Positions 1 through 6,807 of a stretch of 8,598 nt of DNA are shown here, in pieces. The notes under the pieces were generated by a model that saw only the letters and a list, made by a program, of their open reading frames with translations, was not told the origin of the DNA and searched no databases. The first letter of the stretch is position 1. Each line of letters begins with the position of its first letter. This DNA comes from JBILVQ01 sp044370375 (GTDB taxonomy: Bacteria > Bacteroidota > Bacteroidia > UBA4408): assembly GCA_044370375.1 (NCBI GenBank), contig JBILVQ010000130.1, positions 1 through 8,598 of the forward strand, given 5' to 3'. A program made the translations under genes and the position numbers.

Positions 1-1
1 T

Positions 2-931
2 TACTTTAAGAAAATATTGACAAAATTTTTAAAAAGCAATCACATTCCCTTTAAAAAGACAACCTTTTATTCCTATCATTTGAGTGAGTTTACGCTTGCC
101 ATGCTTTGGATAAAGAGGCGTCATCGGGTGGCCGGGGTCTATTCCAGGTTTATTCTTCAAGATGATGAATTGCATTCAAAATTTTCTGCCTTTCAACCTT
201 TCAGGCGCTATATTTTAAACAAAATAAATGCTGTTTTTTCTGTTTCGAATTTGGGAAGGGATTATTTGTTTGATCAGGCCGGACCGGGAGCACCTCCTAA
301 TATTTTGGTGCATCGCTTGGGTGTTAGGAAAGTTCAGCCCATAGTTACCTCCCGAGAGAACGGTGTTTTGAAAATTCTAACCGTGTCTTTTCTTGAGAAG
401 CACAGAAGAATAGCCCTATTGGTAGAAGCGCTGGAAATGGCCGAACACCTTGAAATTGAATGGCACCATATTGGCGATGGAAACGATCAGCAAAACATGA
501 AACAGTTTGCCTTTAACCATCTGTTTAATAAACCCAATGTTAAGTTCAGATTCACGGCCGATTTAAATACAGATCAGGTTTATGAAATCATTCAACAAGA
601 CCGGCCTCATGTGTTTATTAGCCTGTCGCAACATGAGGATATTCCGGTTTCTATCCTAGAAGCGTTTTCTTTTGGAATTCCGGTAATTGCAGCCAATGTA
701 GGTGGAATTGCTGAGGTTTTACAGAATGGTGTCAACGGAATTTTACTTAGCGCCAACCCAACAGCCGCTGAATTGGTCGAAGCATTAAATTTTATGGTCC
801 AAATGGATACGAAGGGTTACCGTAATTTCAGCAATAGCGCGCTTGCAACTTACGAACAGTTTGCTCAGGTTGAAAACAACTATGGAGCTATGATTTATGA
901 CATGATACAATTGAGCAGAAGGTATGAGTAA
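2..931 (+). CDS. Glycosyltransferase, GT-B fold, family 4-like (5' end outside window)
   Basis: The reading frame is open to the left edge. The first possible initiator inside the window is a TTG at 17, with sense codons (YFKKI) before it, so the true start probably lies upstream. Counting from the TTG, the visible part has the end of the N-terminal GT-B domain, with an RLGV segment at 100-103, and then a C-terminal donor-binding domain. That domain carries the EX7E signature (E207 to E215 in EDIPVSILE), followed by FGIPVIAANVGGIAEV, typical of retaining GT4 enzymes that use nucleotide sugars. No membrane segment is visible in this part, so it is probably cytosolic or membrane-peripheral. Donor and acceptor cannot be read from sequence. 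Its 8-nt overlap with the lpxH-like gene suggests envelope glycan or LPS synthesis, which is inference. Confidence 0.88.
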   Translation, partial: YFKKILTKFLKSNHIPFKKTTFYSYHLSEFTLAMLWIKRRHRVAGVYSRFILQDDELHSKFSAFQPFRRYILNKINAVFSVSNLGRDYLFDQAGPGAPPNILVHRLGVRKVQPIVTSRENGVLKILTVSFLEKHRRIALLVEALEMAEHLEIEWHHIGDGNDQQNMKQFAFNHLFNKPNVKFRFTADLNTDQVYEIIQQDRPHVFISLSQHEDIPVSILEAFSFGIPVIAANVGGIAEVLQNGVNGILLSANPTAAELVEALNFMVQMDTKGYRNFSNSALATYEQFAQVENNYGAMIYDMIQLSRRYE

Positions 932-1718
932 AGAATTTGCTGCTGCTCTAAATCTTCCCTTTCATCAACTTCCGGCCGGAAAAAAAATATTTTTTGTTTC
1001 CGATTTCCATTTGGGGGTTCCTGTAGGAACCAAAACGAAAGCCAGAGAAGAAACAATTGTGCAATGGCTCAAGGAAATTGAATCAGAAGCTGCAGTTTTA
1101 TTCTTGTTGGGCGATGTTTTTGATTTTTGGTTCGAATACAAAACCGTTGTTCCTAAGGGTTTTTTCAACCTTTTTGCGCAGCTAATGCACCTGCATCGAA
1201 GAGGAGTTGTGATTCATTATTTCACCGGCAACCATGATATGTGGGCCAAAAATTATTTGCCGGATGAAATAGGCCTTTCCCTTCACCGTGGTTGTGTTTC
1301 TTTCGAGATGAACGGAAAGAAATTTTTTATCGGTCATGGAGATGGACTCGGTCCGGGAGATTATGGTTACAAGTTTATCAAAAAGGTTTTCGCCAATCCG
1401 GTTTGCCAGTGGCTGTTTCGCTGGATTCATCCGGATATAGGGATAGCATTGGCCAATTTTTGGTCAGGAAAAAGTCGTGGCCATACCCTCGAGGAGAAAT
1501 ACCTTGGAGATGAAAAGGAGTGGCTGGTTCAATTTTGCAAAAGCGTGCAGAAAGAGCAACCCGTTGATTTTTTTATATTCGGCCACCGGCATTTGGTCAT
1601 TGATAAAAAGTTTGAAGAGGGCTTTAGGTATCTCAATTTGGGCGAATGGTTCGTTAAAGGTCATTATGCAGCTTTTGATGGAGCAGCTTTGCAAATTTTG
1701 CCCGTGAATGTGCAGTAA
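924..1718 (+). CDS. lpxH: UDP-2,3-diacylglucosamine diphosphatase, LpxH-like calcineurin phosphoesterase
   Basis: LpxH hydrolyses UDP-2,3-diacylglucosamine to lipid X and UMP, the fourth step of lipid A synthesis, at the cytoplasmic face of the inner membrane. The 264-aa product shows the metallophosphoesterase motifs in order: SDFHLG (D27, H29), LGDVFDFW (D64), TGNHDMW (N103, H104, D105), GHGD (H138) and a final FGHRH (H221, H223). These are the expected ligands of a two-metal centre, normally Mn2+ in LpxH. FDFW after GD and the GHGD block favour LpxH over generic phosphoesterases. The last motif reads GHRH where many relatives have GHTH. The length is slightly above the roughly 240 aa of the E. 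coli enzyme. The ATG at 924 overlaps the 3' end of the glycosyltransferase gene by 8 nt, which suggests translational coupling. A different UDP-lipid or nucleotide substrate remains possible. Confidence 0.88.
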   Translation: MSKEFAAALNLPFHQLPAGKKIFFVSDFHLGVPVGTKTKAREETIVQWLKEIESEAAVLFLLGDVFDFWFEYKTVVPKGFFNLFAQLMHLHRRGVVIHYFTGNHDMWAKNYLPDEIGLSLHRGCVSFEMNGKKFFIGHGDGLGPGDYGYKFIKKVFANPVCQWLFRWIHPDIGIALANFWSGKSRGHTLEEKYLGDEKEWLVQFCKSVQKEQPVDFFIFGHRHLVIDKKFEEGFRYLNLGEWFVKGHYAAFDGAALQILPVNVQ

Positions 1719-1732
1719 AATGGGGCAGAATT

Positions 1733-1750
1733 AAAAAGGTAACCTTTTTT
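1733..1750 (+). terminator. Weak intrinsic terminator-like hairpin after lpxH
   Basis: AAAAAGG (1733-1739) and CCTTTTT (1743-1749) are perfect inverted repeats around a TAA loop, with one further T. The hairpin lies 14 nt after the lpxH stop codon and before the rpoD leader, where a terminator would be expected. Only two of the seven pairs are G-C and the U-run is part of the stem, so termination may be weak. Confidence 0.4.
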
Positions 1751-1752
1751 CG

Positions 1753-1779
1753 GGTTCGTTCGTAAAACCTTGCCGAACC
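1753..1779. repeat. Short inverted repeat in the rpoD leader
   Basis: GGTTCG (1753-1758) and CGAACC (1774-1779) form a perfect 6-bp inverted repeat with a 15-nt spacer, ending 15 nt before the rpoD start codon. It could be an operator half-site pair, an RNA hairpin near the translation start, or chance. I found no good TTTG/TAnnTTTG promoter pair in the 1719-1794 gap, so the rpoD start site is not defined by sequence. Confidence 0.3.
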
Positions 1780-1794
1780 TAACCCCCATATTTT

Positions 1795-2664
1795 ATGCGC
1801 CAGCTAAAAATCACCAAACAGGTTACGAACAGAGAAAATGCTTCTTTGGATAAGTACCTTCAAGAGATAGGACGTGTTGATTTGATTACCTCCGAAGAGG
1901 AGGTAGAGTTGGCCAAACGAATAAAGCAGGGTGATCAGGCTGCCCTTGAAAAACTAACCAAGGCCAATTTGCGTTTCGTGGTTTCGGTTTCAAAACAATA
2001 TCAAAATCAGGGATTGAGTTTACCCGATTTAATCAATGAAGGAAATTTAGGATTGATTAAAGCCGCCCAAAGGTTCGATGAAACCAGAGGATTTAAGTTT
2101 ATTTCTTATGCGGTTTGGTGGATACGCCAAAGCATTTTACAGGCCTTGGCAGAGCAATCAAGGATTGTTCGTTTACCCTTGAATAAAATTGGTGCCATCA
2201 ACAAAATAAACAGGGCATTTTCGAAATTAGAACAGGAATTTGAGCGTGAGCCAACGGCAGATGAAATTAGTTCTATTTTAGAAATTACTGCTCAGGATGT
2301 GCGCGACTCCATGCGCACCAATAGTCGTCATATCTCAATGGATGCGCCCCTAACCTCCGGGGAAGATACCTCCGGAAATATGTATGATTTGATTGAAAAT
2401 GATGATGCGCCAAGTCCTGAAACAGGATTGCTGAATGAATCCTTAAGGCGTGAAATCGAACGTTCGCTTCGCACCCTTACTTCGAGGGAGGCTGAGGTTG
2501 TGCGGTATTTTTTTGGATTAAATGGTCAGCATGCCCTTACCCTTGAAGAAATTGGCGAAAGGTTTGATTTAACAAGAGAAAGGGTTCGGCAAATTAAGGA
2601 AAAGGCCATCAGGCGGCTGAAACACAACAGCAGAAGTAAAATTTTGAAAACCTATCTCGGATAG
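1795..2664 (+). CDS. rpoD: Primary RNA polymerase sigma factor, sigma-70 family (RpoD/SigA)
   Basis: This sigma factor directs core RNA polymerase to housekeeping promoters. The 289-aa product is typical of the compact primary sigma of Bacteroidota. It lacks the region 1.1 and large non-conserved insert of E. coli RpoD. Region 1.2 spans about 17-60 (SLDKYLQEIGRV...). Region 2 spans about 60-120, with DLINEGNLGLIKA and the region 2.3/2.4 block FKFISYAVWWIRQSI. Region 3 follows (RIVRLPLNKI, KLEQEFEREPTADEI). Region 4.2 is near the C-terminus as a helix-turn-helix (TLEEIGERFDLTRERVRQIKEKAIRRL, given here as a motif pattern of two helices), ending in KTYLG. The ATG at 1795 fits the family N-terminus MRQLKITKQ. 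No Shine-Dalgarno sequence precedes it, as is usual in this phylum. It is probably the factor that reads the TAnnTTTG promoters noted elsewhere in the window. Confidence 0.97.
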   Translation: MRQLKITKQVTNRENASLDKYLQEIGRVDLITSEEEVELAKRIKQGDQAALEKLTKANLRFVVSVSKQYQNQGLSLPDLINEGNLGLIKAAQRFDETRGFKFISYAVWWIRQSILQALAEQSRIVRLPLNKIGAINKINRAFSKLEQEFEREPTADEISSILEITAQDVRDSMRTNSRHISMDAPLTSGEDTSGNMYDLIENDDAPSPETGLLNESLRREIERSLRTLTSREAEVVRYFFGLNGQHALTLEEIGERFDLTRERVRQIKEKAIRRLKHNSRSKILKTYLG

Positions 2665-2686
2665 TTCATTCCCGTTTCTTTTGTTT

Positions 2687-2694
2687 TAATTTTG
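2687..2694 (+). promoter_or_regulatory. Candidate -7 promoter element for rpe
   Basis: TAATTTTG matches the Bacteroidota -7 consensus TAnnTTTG exactly and lies 14 nt before the rpe start codon. At the usual distance, transcription would begin around 2698-2700 and leave a leader of only about 10 nt. No good -33 TTTG is present; TTC at 2665-2667, 19 nt upstream, is a poor match. Rpe could instead be cotranscribed with rpoD, whose stop codon is only 44 nt upstream. Confidence 0.35.
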
Positions 2695-2708
2695 GGGAAA
2701 TTTTTACC

Positions 2709-3365
2709 ATGAAAACGCCCCTTATCGCTCCGTCTGTTCTATCTGCAGACATGGGAAATCTTGAAAGAGATATTAAAATGTTGCATGCTTCAGCGGCTGA
2801 CTGGATGCATTTTGATGTGATGGATGGAGTGTTCGTGCCCAATATTTCCTTTGGTTTTCCCGTGCTGAAAGCAGTTAGAAAGAACACCGATAAATTTATT
2901 GATGTTCATTTAATGATTGTTAATCCGCAAAATTATATCCGCGAATTTGTTGCCTCGGGTGCCGATCAAATTTCTGTGCACTATGAGGCTTGCGTGCATT
3001 TGCACCGAACCATTCAGGAAATCAAAACGGCAGGGGTAAAGGCCGGAGTGGCCATTAATCCGCACACTTCCGTTGAGTTATTAGCGCCTATGATCAACGA
3101 AATTGATGTTGTTTGTTTGATGAGCGTTAATCCCGGTTTTGGCGGTCAAAAGTTTATTCAAAGTAGCTTAAGGAAGGTAGAAAAATTAAGGAAATTAATT
3201 GATGACAATGCATCAGGTTGTTTGATAGAAGTTGATGGTGGTGTTGATTTTAATAATGCATCCGAATTGTTAGCCGCCGGAGCCGATGTTTTGGTGGCAG
3301 GCAACACTGTTTTCTCTCATCCCGACCCTAAGGAAGCCATTCAGCAATTGAAGGCAGCCCGGTAA
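2709..3365 (+). CDS. rpe: Ribulose-phosphate 3-epimerase
   Basis: Rpe interconverts D-ribulose 5-phosphate and D-xylulose 5-phosphate in the non-oxidative pentose phosphate pathway, in the cytosol. The 218-aa product has the normal length for this TIM-barrel family. Family landmarks appear in order: PSVLSAD near the N-terminus (S9), WMHFDVMDGVFVPN with metal and catalytic residues H34 and D36, DVHLM with H67, VNPGFGGQ at 140-147 forming the phosphate-binding loop, and EVDGGV with the catalytic D176, followed by AGADVLVAGNTVF. All expected active-site residues are present. The ATG at 2709 gives the standard MKTPLIAPSVLSAD start. It follows rpoD by 44 nt and converges on the deacetylase-like gene, with 41 nt between stop codons. 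Confidence 0.97.
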   Translation: MKTPLIAPSVLSADMGNLERDIKMLHASAADWMHFDVMDGVFVPNISFGFPVLKAVRKNTDKFIDVHLMIVNPQNYIREFVASGADQISVHYEACVHLHRTIQEIKTAGVKAGVAINPHTSVELLAPMINEIDVVCLMSVNPGFGGQKFIQSSLRKVEKLRKLIDDNASGCLIEVDGGVDFNNASELLAAGADVLVAGNTVFSHPDPKEAIQQLKAAR

Positions 3366-3406
3366 TTTTCTATTGAAAGGGTTGGTTGAGGTTCGGAAAA
3401 AAAAAC

Positions 3407-4744
3407 TCATGAATTTACGTCACTTTTCGGCAAAGCTTCCAGAACAATTTCTTCGTAAACATTTCGCCATCCTTTCCATGGCCAATTGTTGCTTAAACTT
3501 TCATTGTGCCAAAGGGTAACAAAAGTTCCGTTAACGGCTTTTATTTCATCAATGATGGGTTTAACATACTTAAGGCATTCATCGGGTTGAATTTTCATAT
3601 AGTTGCATAATGTTGCATCCATCACCTGAAAAGGATGAACCTTTAATTTCGTTTCAAGTTCAAGATCTAAATCGTAGAAAAAAAACGGAGTACATGTTCC
3701 TGCTCTAAAGCCTATTTTACCGGCATAACCCATGGTATAATCCTCGCTAATATCGAAATCAAGAAGGTTCTTATAAGTTTCGGGGAGCCTTAATTTTAAA
3801 AAATGTTGTCTTGAAAAAGTAATGTCACGGTTAATCACCTTCGATAACCTTTTTATTTCTGTTTCAAGTTTTAATTTGTCCTTATTGGATGCGTAAGATG
3901 GATGGATTCCTACTGCGGCAGTATCTGAAATGGATTTAATAAGATGATGAAATATCTGATTGTACACAGGAACATTTTTATCAAATTTTCCATACTCAGC
4001 AAATAAGAAAAAATACAAGGGTTTAAGGTTGTATTTTTTTTGAATACTAAGTTGTAAGTCATAGGTGTCATAAGGGTCTTTTTCCAGCCGCAACAATACT
4101 TTAATTCGCATCCATGTTTCGGCAAGGTTGCCCTTAAGGATGGATTGCGCAAGTCCGGCCGAAGCCCTTACAAAGCCCTTTTCTTTGATGGCATAAGCAT
4201 TGTCAATGTCGATGGTTGAAAGATAGGTGTAGTTTTTTTCACCGAATTCGAGTTGAGGAAATTTTTCGAGCAAAACCGATTTAATCTCCATGGCCCAGAT
4301 ATCAACCACCGGTTTGCCTAAAAAATTTTGCTGATAGGCCAAAGATTCTGTTGCTTCAAAACGGTCATGTTGATCTCTGATGGCCGGTAAATATTCTTCG
4401 TAGCGACTTACAAGGAAGAAGGCAGCGGCAAAGGGATCGAAAGGAAGGGCAGAGGTTTTATTGGTTGCATAAAAAACTTTTATTCCTTTGAATTCGAAGG
4501 GATGCAAATCCTGATCTTTTAATCCTGTTTCAAACAACAACGATCGGGCTGCAAAGAAAAGTTCATCACCAAGGGCATGGTTACTATATGAGAATTTGGG
4601 CTGCTTTGCTTCGGTGAATTGATTTTCATTCAAGCAAAACTGAAAGGAAATTTTAAGCACATCCTGAAAAATGAACTTGAAAATATACCGCACGCGTGGG
4701 GTAAGTTTGGGAACAAAAATCAGCAGGGGTGTTTCTGTGTTCAT
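3407..4744 (-). CDS. Polysaccharide deacetylase-like protein (Bacteroidota family with N-terminal DUF7033-type region)
   Basis: The 445-aa product resembles a Bacteroidota family annotated as polysaccharide deacetylase. An N-terminal region of about 170 residues has no catalytic motif I know (FAAAFFLVSRYEEYL at 105-119). A NodB-like domain follows: TIDID at 177-181 in place of motif 1 TFDD, GIHPSY at 279-284 in place of motif 2, SRQHFLKLRLPETY at 311-324, EDYTMGYA...GFRAGT at 334-350 as motif 3, and FVTLWHN at 408-414 near the C-terminus. D181, H281 and H314 are candidate metal ligands. I see no signal peptide or membrane segment, so it is probably cytosolic. The substrate is unknown; a surface or secreted glycan is a guess from the family. 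The start codon overlaps the radC stop by 4 nt (ATGA), and the ATG at 4742-4744 has no competing upstream start, so the two genes are probably cotranscribed. Confidence 0.75.
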   Translation of the reverse strand: MNTETPLLIFVPKLTPRVRYIFKFIFQDVLKISFQFCLNENQFTEAKQPKFSYSNHALGDELFFAARSLLFETGLKDQDLHPFEFKGIKVFYATNKTSALPFDPFAAAFFLVSRYEEYLPAIRDQHDRFEATESLAYQQNFLGKPVVDIWAMEIKSVLLEKFPQLEFGEKNYTYLSTIDIDNAYAIKEKGFVRASAGLAQSILKGNLAETWMRIKVLLRLEKDPYDTYDLQLSIQKKYNLKPLYFFLFAEYGKFDKNVPVYNQIFHHLIKSISDTAAVGIHPSYASNKDKLKLETEIKRLSKVINRDITFSRQHFLKLRLPETYKNLLDFDISEDYTMGYAGKIGFRAGTCTPFFFYDLDLELETKLKVHPFQVMDATLCNYMKIQPDECLKYVKPIIDEIKAVNGTFVTLWHNESLSNNWPWKGWRNVYEEIVLEALPKSDVNS

Positions 4745-5442
4745 AGCATTCCTTCATCAGCAAAACTCAGGTAAGTTTTATCACCGATAATTAAATGGTC
4801 AAGAACGCAAATTTCCATGATTTTTCCTCCTGCCACCAATTTTTTTGTTAGGTCTATGTCGGCTTGACTAGGCTTGGTTGCTCCGGAGGGGTGGTTGTGG
4901 GCCAGGATAACTGAACAGCAGGTGGGTGTATTCAATGCTTTTTTGAAGATTCCTTTGGCATCTACAACTGTGGCAGACATACCGCCTTTGCTGATATTGG
5001 CCATTTCCAGTAATTCGTTGGAGCGGTTGAGCAACATAATCCAAAATTCTTCATGATCAAGGTCTTCGAGTGAGCTGCGAATTTCTTTGTAAGCAGTATT
5101 GCTCCCTTGGATTACAACTTTTTCCTGTTTTTCAGCCGATTTTCTCCTTCTCCCTAATTCGAGGGCCGCCATGATGGTTACGGCTTTTGTTTCACCTATT
5201 CCCTTTAAACGAGAGAAATGGCTAATGTCCATTTTTCCTAGGCGGTGAAGATCGTTTCCTGCAGAAGCAAGTATTTTCCTGGATAATTCGAGGGCTGAGG
5301 ATTCTCTGGAACCGGTTCTAATTAGAATGGCCAAAAGTTCAGCATCGCTAAGGGAATTTCTACCTTTTAATAAGAATTTCTCTCTGGGTCTGTCTTCTTC
5401 AGCCCACATGGAGATGGGGCTGGTGCTGGTAAAATTTTGCAT
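4741..5442 (-). CDS. radC: RadC family JAMM/MPN-domain protein
   Basis: I chose the ATG at 5440-5442, giving 233 aa, over a TTG at 5476-5478. Relatives start about a dozen residues before the WAEEDRPREK block (here 13-22), and the TTG overlaps a good -7 promoter box. An N-terminal helix-hairpin-helix region (about 76-99, containing LKGIGETKA) precedes a JAMM metalloprotease-like domain with HNHPSG (H182, H184) and the aspartate D195, in the HxHx10D pattern of Zn-binding JAMM proteins. The length is close to E. coli RadC (about 222 aa). Despite its name the family has no established repair role, because the classical E. coli radC mutation was reassigned to recG. No nuclease or protease substrate can be inferred here. 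Upstream sits a promoter candidate; downstream the deacetylase-like gene overlaps by 4 nt. Confidence 0.93.
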   Translation of the reverse strand: MQNFTSTSPISMWAEEDRPREKFLLKGRNSLSDAELLAILIRTGSRESSALELSRKILASAGNDLHRLGKMDISHFSRLKGIGETKAVTIMAALELGRRRKSAEKQEKVVIQGSNTAYKEIRSSLEDLDHEEFWIMLLNRSNELLEMANISKGGMSATVVDAKGIFKKALNTPTCCSVILAHNHPSGATKPSQADIDLTKKLVAGGKIMEICVLDHLIIGDKTYLSFADEGML

Positions 5443-5475
5443 AAACGGATATAGTTTAAATAAATGAATAGGCCA

Positions 5476-5506
5476 CAAAATTATAAAAACTATCAGAGGA
5501 TTGCAA
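5476..5506 (-). promoter_or_regulatory. Promoter for radC operon (TTG-N20-TAATTTTG)
   Basis: On the minus strand, TTG (5506-5504) is followed after 20 nt by TAATTTTG (5483-5476), an exact TAnnTTTG -7 box. The predicted start near 5471 gives a leader of about 30 nt to the radC ATG. A weaker second candidate lies upstream: TTG (5546-5544), 19 nt, then TAGGTTTT (5524-5517). Both lie just downstream of the rpsT terminator, so radC should be transcribed separately from rpsT. Confidence 0.65.
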
Positions 5507-5570
5507 TTCTTCTATGAAAACCTAACTTCCTGATGGAATGCCGCAAGGGTAGTATGAAGGGCTATAAACG

Positions 5571-5602
5571 AAAAAAGCCATTCGGAAATCCGAACGGCTT
5601 TT
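5571..5602 (-). terminator. Intrinsic terminator after rpsT
   Basis: AAAAGCCGTTCGG pairs with CCGAATGGCTTTT on the minus strand (5602-5590 with 5585-5573), a 13-pair stem with one G-U wobble and a 4-nt loop. A run of six U ends at 5571. It begins 21 nt after the rpsT stop codon. This is the clearest terminator in the window. In the plus direction the wobble becomes an A/C mismatch and no plus-strand gene precedes it, so it serves rpsT. Confidence 0.9.
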
Positions 5603-5623
5603 ATGTTATAAAAGGAATGAGCC

Positions 5624-5887
5624 TTAGGCTGCCTTGTTCAATTTGTTTACGTGGAGGGCCAACTTCGACTTCAGGTTGCTGGCTTTGTTTTTATGAATAA
5701 CATTGATTTTAGCCAATTTGTCAACCATAGAAACAACTTTAGAGAACATTGAAGTAGCTTCTTTCTTGTCGCTGGTGGTACGTAATTTTTTGATAGCATT
5801 ACGCGTTGTTCTGGCGAAATAGCGGTTACGTGTGCGCTTTGCATCGTTGCTACGAATTCTCTTTTTTGACGACTTGTGATTAGCCAT
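5624..5887 (-). CDS. rpsT: 30S ribosomal protein S20
   Basis: S20 is a primary 16S rRNA-binding protein of the small subunit. The 87-aa, strongly basic product has the diagnostic N-terminus MANHKSSKKRIR followed by RNRYFARTTRNAIKKLR, is almost wholly helical in character, and matches the usual family length of 83-88 aa. The ATG at 5885-5887 is the standard start. Only 17 nt separate it from the 3' end of tRNA-Glu. That gap is A-rich with no Shine-Dalgarno sequence, so the message is presumably released by tRNA 3' processing and initiates from an A-rich leader. An intrinsic terminator closes the unit. I see no promoter between the tRNA and rpsT, so both probably start at the promoter around 5996-6027. 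Confidence 0.97.
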   Translation of the reverse strand: MANHKSSKKRIRSNDAKRTRNRYFARTTRNAIKKLRTTSDKKEATSMFSKVVSMVDKLAKINVIHKNKASNLKSKLALHVNKLNKAA

Positions 5888-5904
5888 GTTTTAGTTTTTT
5901 TAAG

Positions 5905-5976
<72 letters not shown>

Positions 5977-5995
5977 ATTTTTTTAAAATGGAATG

Positions 5996-6027
5996 CAAAA
6001 GTAACAGAAGTAGAAATATAAACCAAA
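5996..6027 (-). promoter_or_regulatory. Promoter for tRNA-Glu-rpsT (TTTG-N20-TACTTTTG)
   Basis: On the minus strand, TTTG (6027-6024) is followed after exactly 20 nt by TACTTTTG (6003-5996). Both boxes match the Bacteroidota -33/-7 consensus perfectly. The predicted start near 5991 leaves about 15 nt of 5' leader before the tRNA. The rest of the 6004-6093 gap is AT-rich, and I found no convincing terminator for the upstream proS-linked gene. Confidence 0.78.
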
Positions 6028-6093
6028 TTTATTTTAAAAATTTCTGTTTAAATGTTGATTTAGAGTATTTTGGTTGAACCCGGATGGTTAATG

Positions 6094-6804
6094 CTAGGCG
6101 GATGGTTTTTCTTCTGCGCTAAACTTAAAGCCTAACTTCTTGCCGGTTGACCTGGCCATAAAATCACTAATTTTGGTGACCTCGGCAACAGAAATTTCAG
6201 GTAATTGCTGAAAAGGCGGTACAAATAGGTCGAAATCCATGCAAAAAAGAATCAAATCAAGGATAATTTCTGTGCATTTTGATGCATCCAGGGTTTGGTG
6301 AGAAAAATCTGAATGCTTTTGACCCATCTTTCCTTTTCCATCAGCAAAAAAATGGGCTTGTCGGTTAATGAAAATCCGGGCAATGGGGTACCCAATATCG
6401 TTTTCTCGTTTAAAATTCATTGAATCGGCCAAAAAATTGTAAACGGTAATTTGGCCTACCAACAGTGCACCTTCGTTTTTCTTCGCGTATTGTGTTTGCC
6501 ACAAGTAATGACTTTTGTCAAATTCAAACACATTGCTGTGCATGAAAAAAACGAGCAAATCTTCGGCAATGGAAATTTCGAAATAATATTCACCCTTTTC
6601 TTTGAAACCAATAGAAACAAGGTTTTGAACATCAGTGGTAGATTTTTTTAAGTATTCAACAATGCTTGCCGCCTGTTGCTTGAAGTGAACGAATTGTTTT
6701 TTGGTGCAATCAAACACTTCTTTTTGGTGAATGGTTTTGGTTTTGAGCAGTTCAACAATTTTTTCAGTTTGGTTGAAATCGTTTATTCCATTCATGTGCT
6801 TCAT
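6094..6804 (-). CDS. Protein of unknown function, cotranscribed with proS
   Basis: I do not recognise a named domain in this 236-aa product. No signal peptide or convincing membrane helix is visible, so it is probably cytosolic. The N-terminal third is charged and lysine-rich. The middle has a beta-like, aromatic segment (GEYYFEISIAEDLLVFFMHSN, roughly 71-91, listed as two strands) and a conserved-looking core, DIGYPIARIFINRQAHFF, at about 136-153, followed by GKGKMG. The C-terminus is acidic and lysine-rich. The ATG at 6802-6804 begins 3 nt after the proS stop codon; an ATG three codons further in is an alternative. The close spacing and matching base composition argue for a real gene in one operon with proS. 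Similar proteins may occur in other Bacteroidota, but I cannot confirm this here, and no function should be assigned. Confidence 0.8.
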   Translation of the reverse strand: MKHMNGINDFNQTEKIVELLKTKTIHQKEVFDCTKKQFVHFKQQAASIVEYLKKSTTDVQNLVSIGFKEKGEYYFEISIAEDLLVFFMHSNVFEFDKSHYLWQTQYAKKNEGALLVGQITVYNFLADSMNFKRENDIGYPIARIFINRQAHFFADGKGKMGQKHSDFSHQTLDASKCTEIILDLILFCMDFDLFVPPFQQLPEISVAEVTKISDFMARSTGKKLGFKFSAEEKPSA

Positions 6805-6807
6805 TTA

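Noticed and set aside
965..1694. Short open frames in other phases across lpxH on both strands
   Set aside because: All fall within lpxH, whose motifs fully explain the region, and none resembles a known protein.
3397..3409. Run of nine A (U-run on the minus strand) after the deacetylase-like gene as a terminator
   Set aside because: The only upstream hairpin (around AAATT-CATG-AGTTT) is a 5-pair A-U/G-U stem without G-C pairs, and it overlaps the stop codon. It is too weak to call.
6003..6048. AACAGAA (6003-6009) and TTCTGTT (6042-6048) inverted repeat around the tRNA-Glu promoter
   Set aside because: Short arms, a 32-nt spacer and very AT-rich surroundings; it could easily occur by chance.
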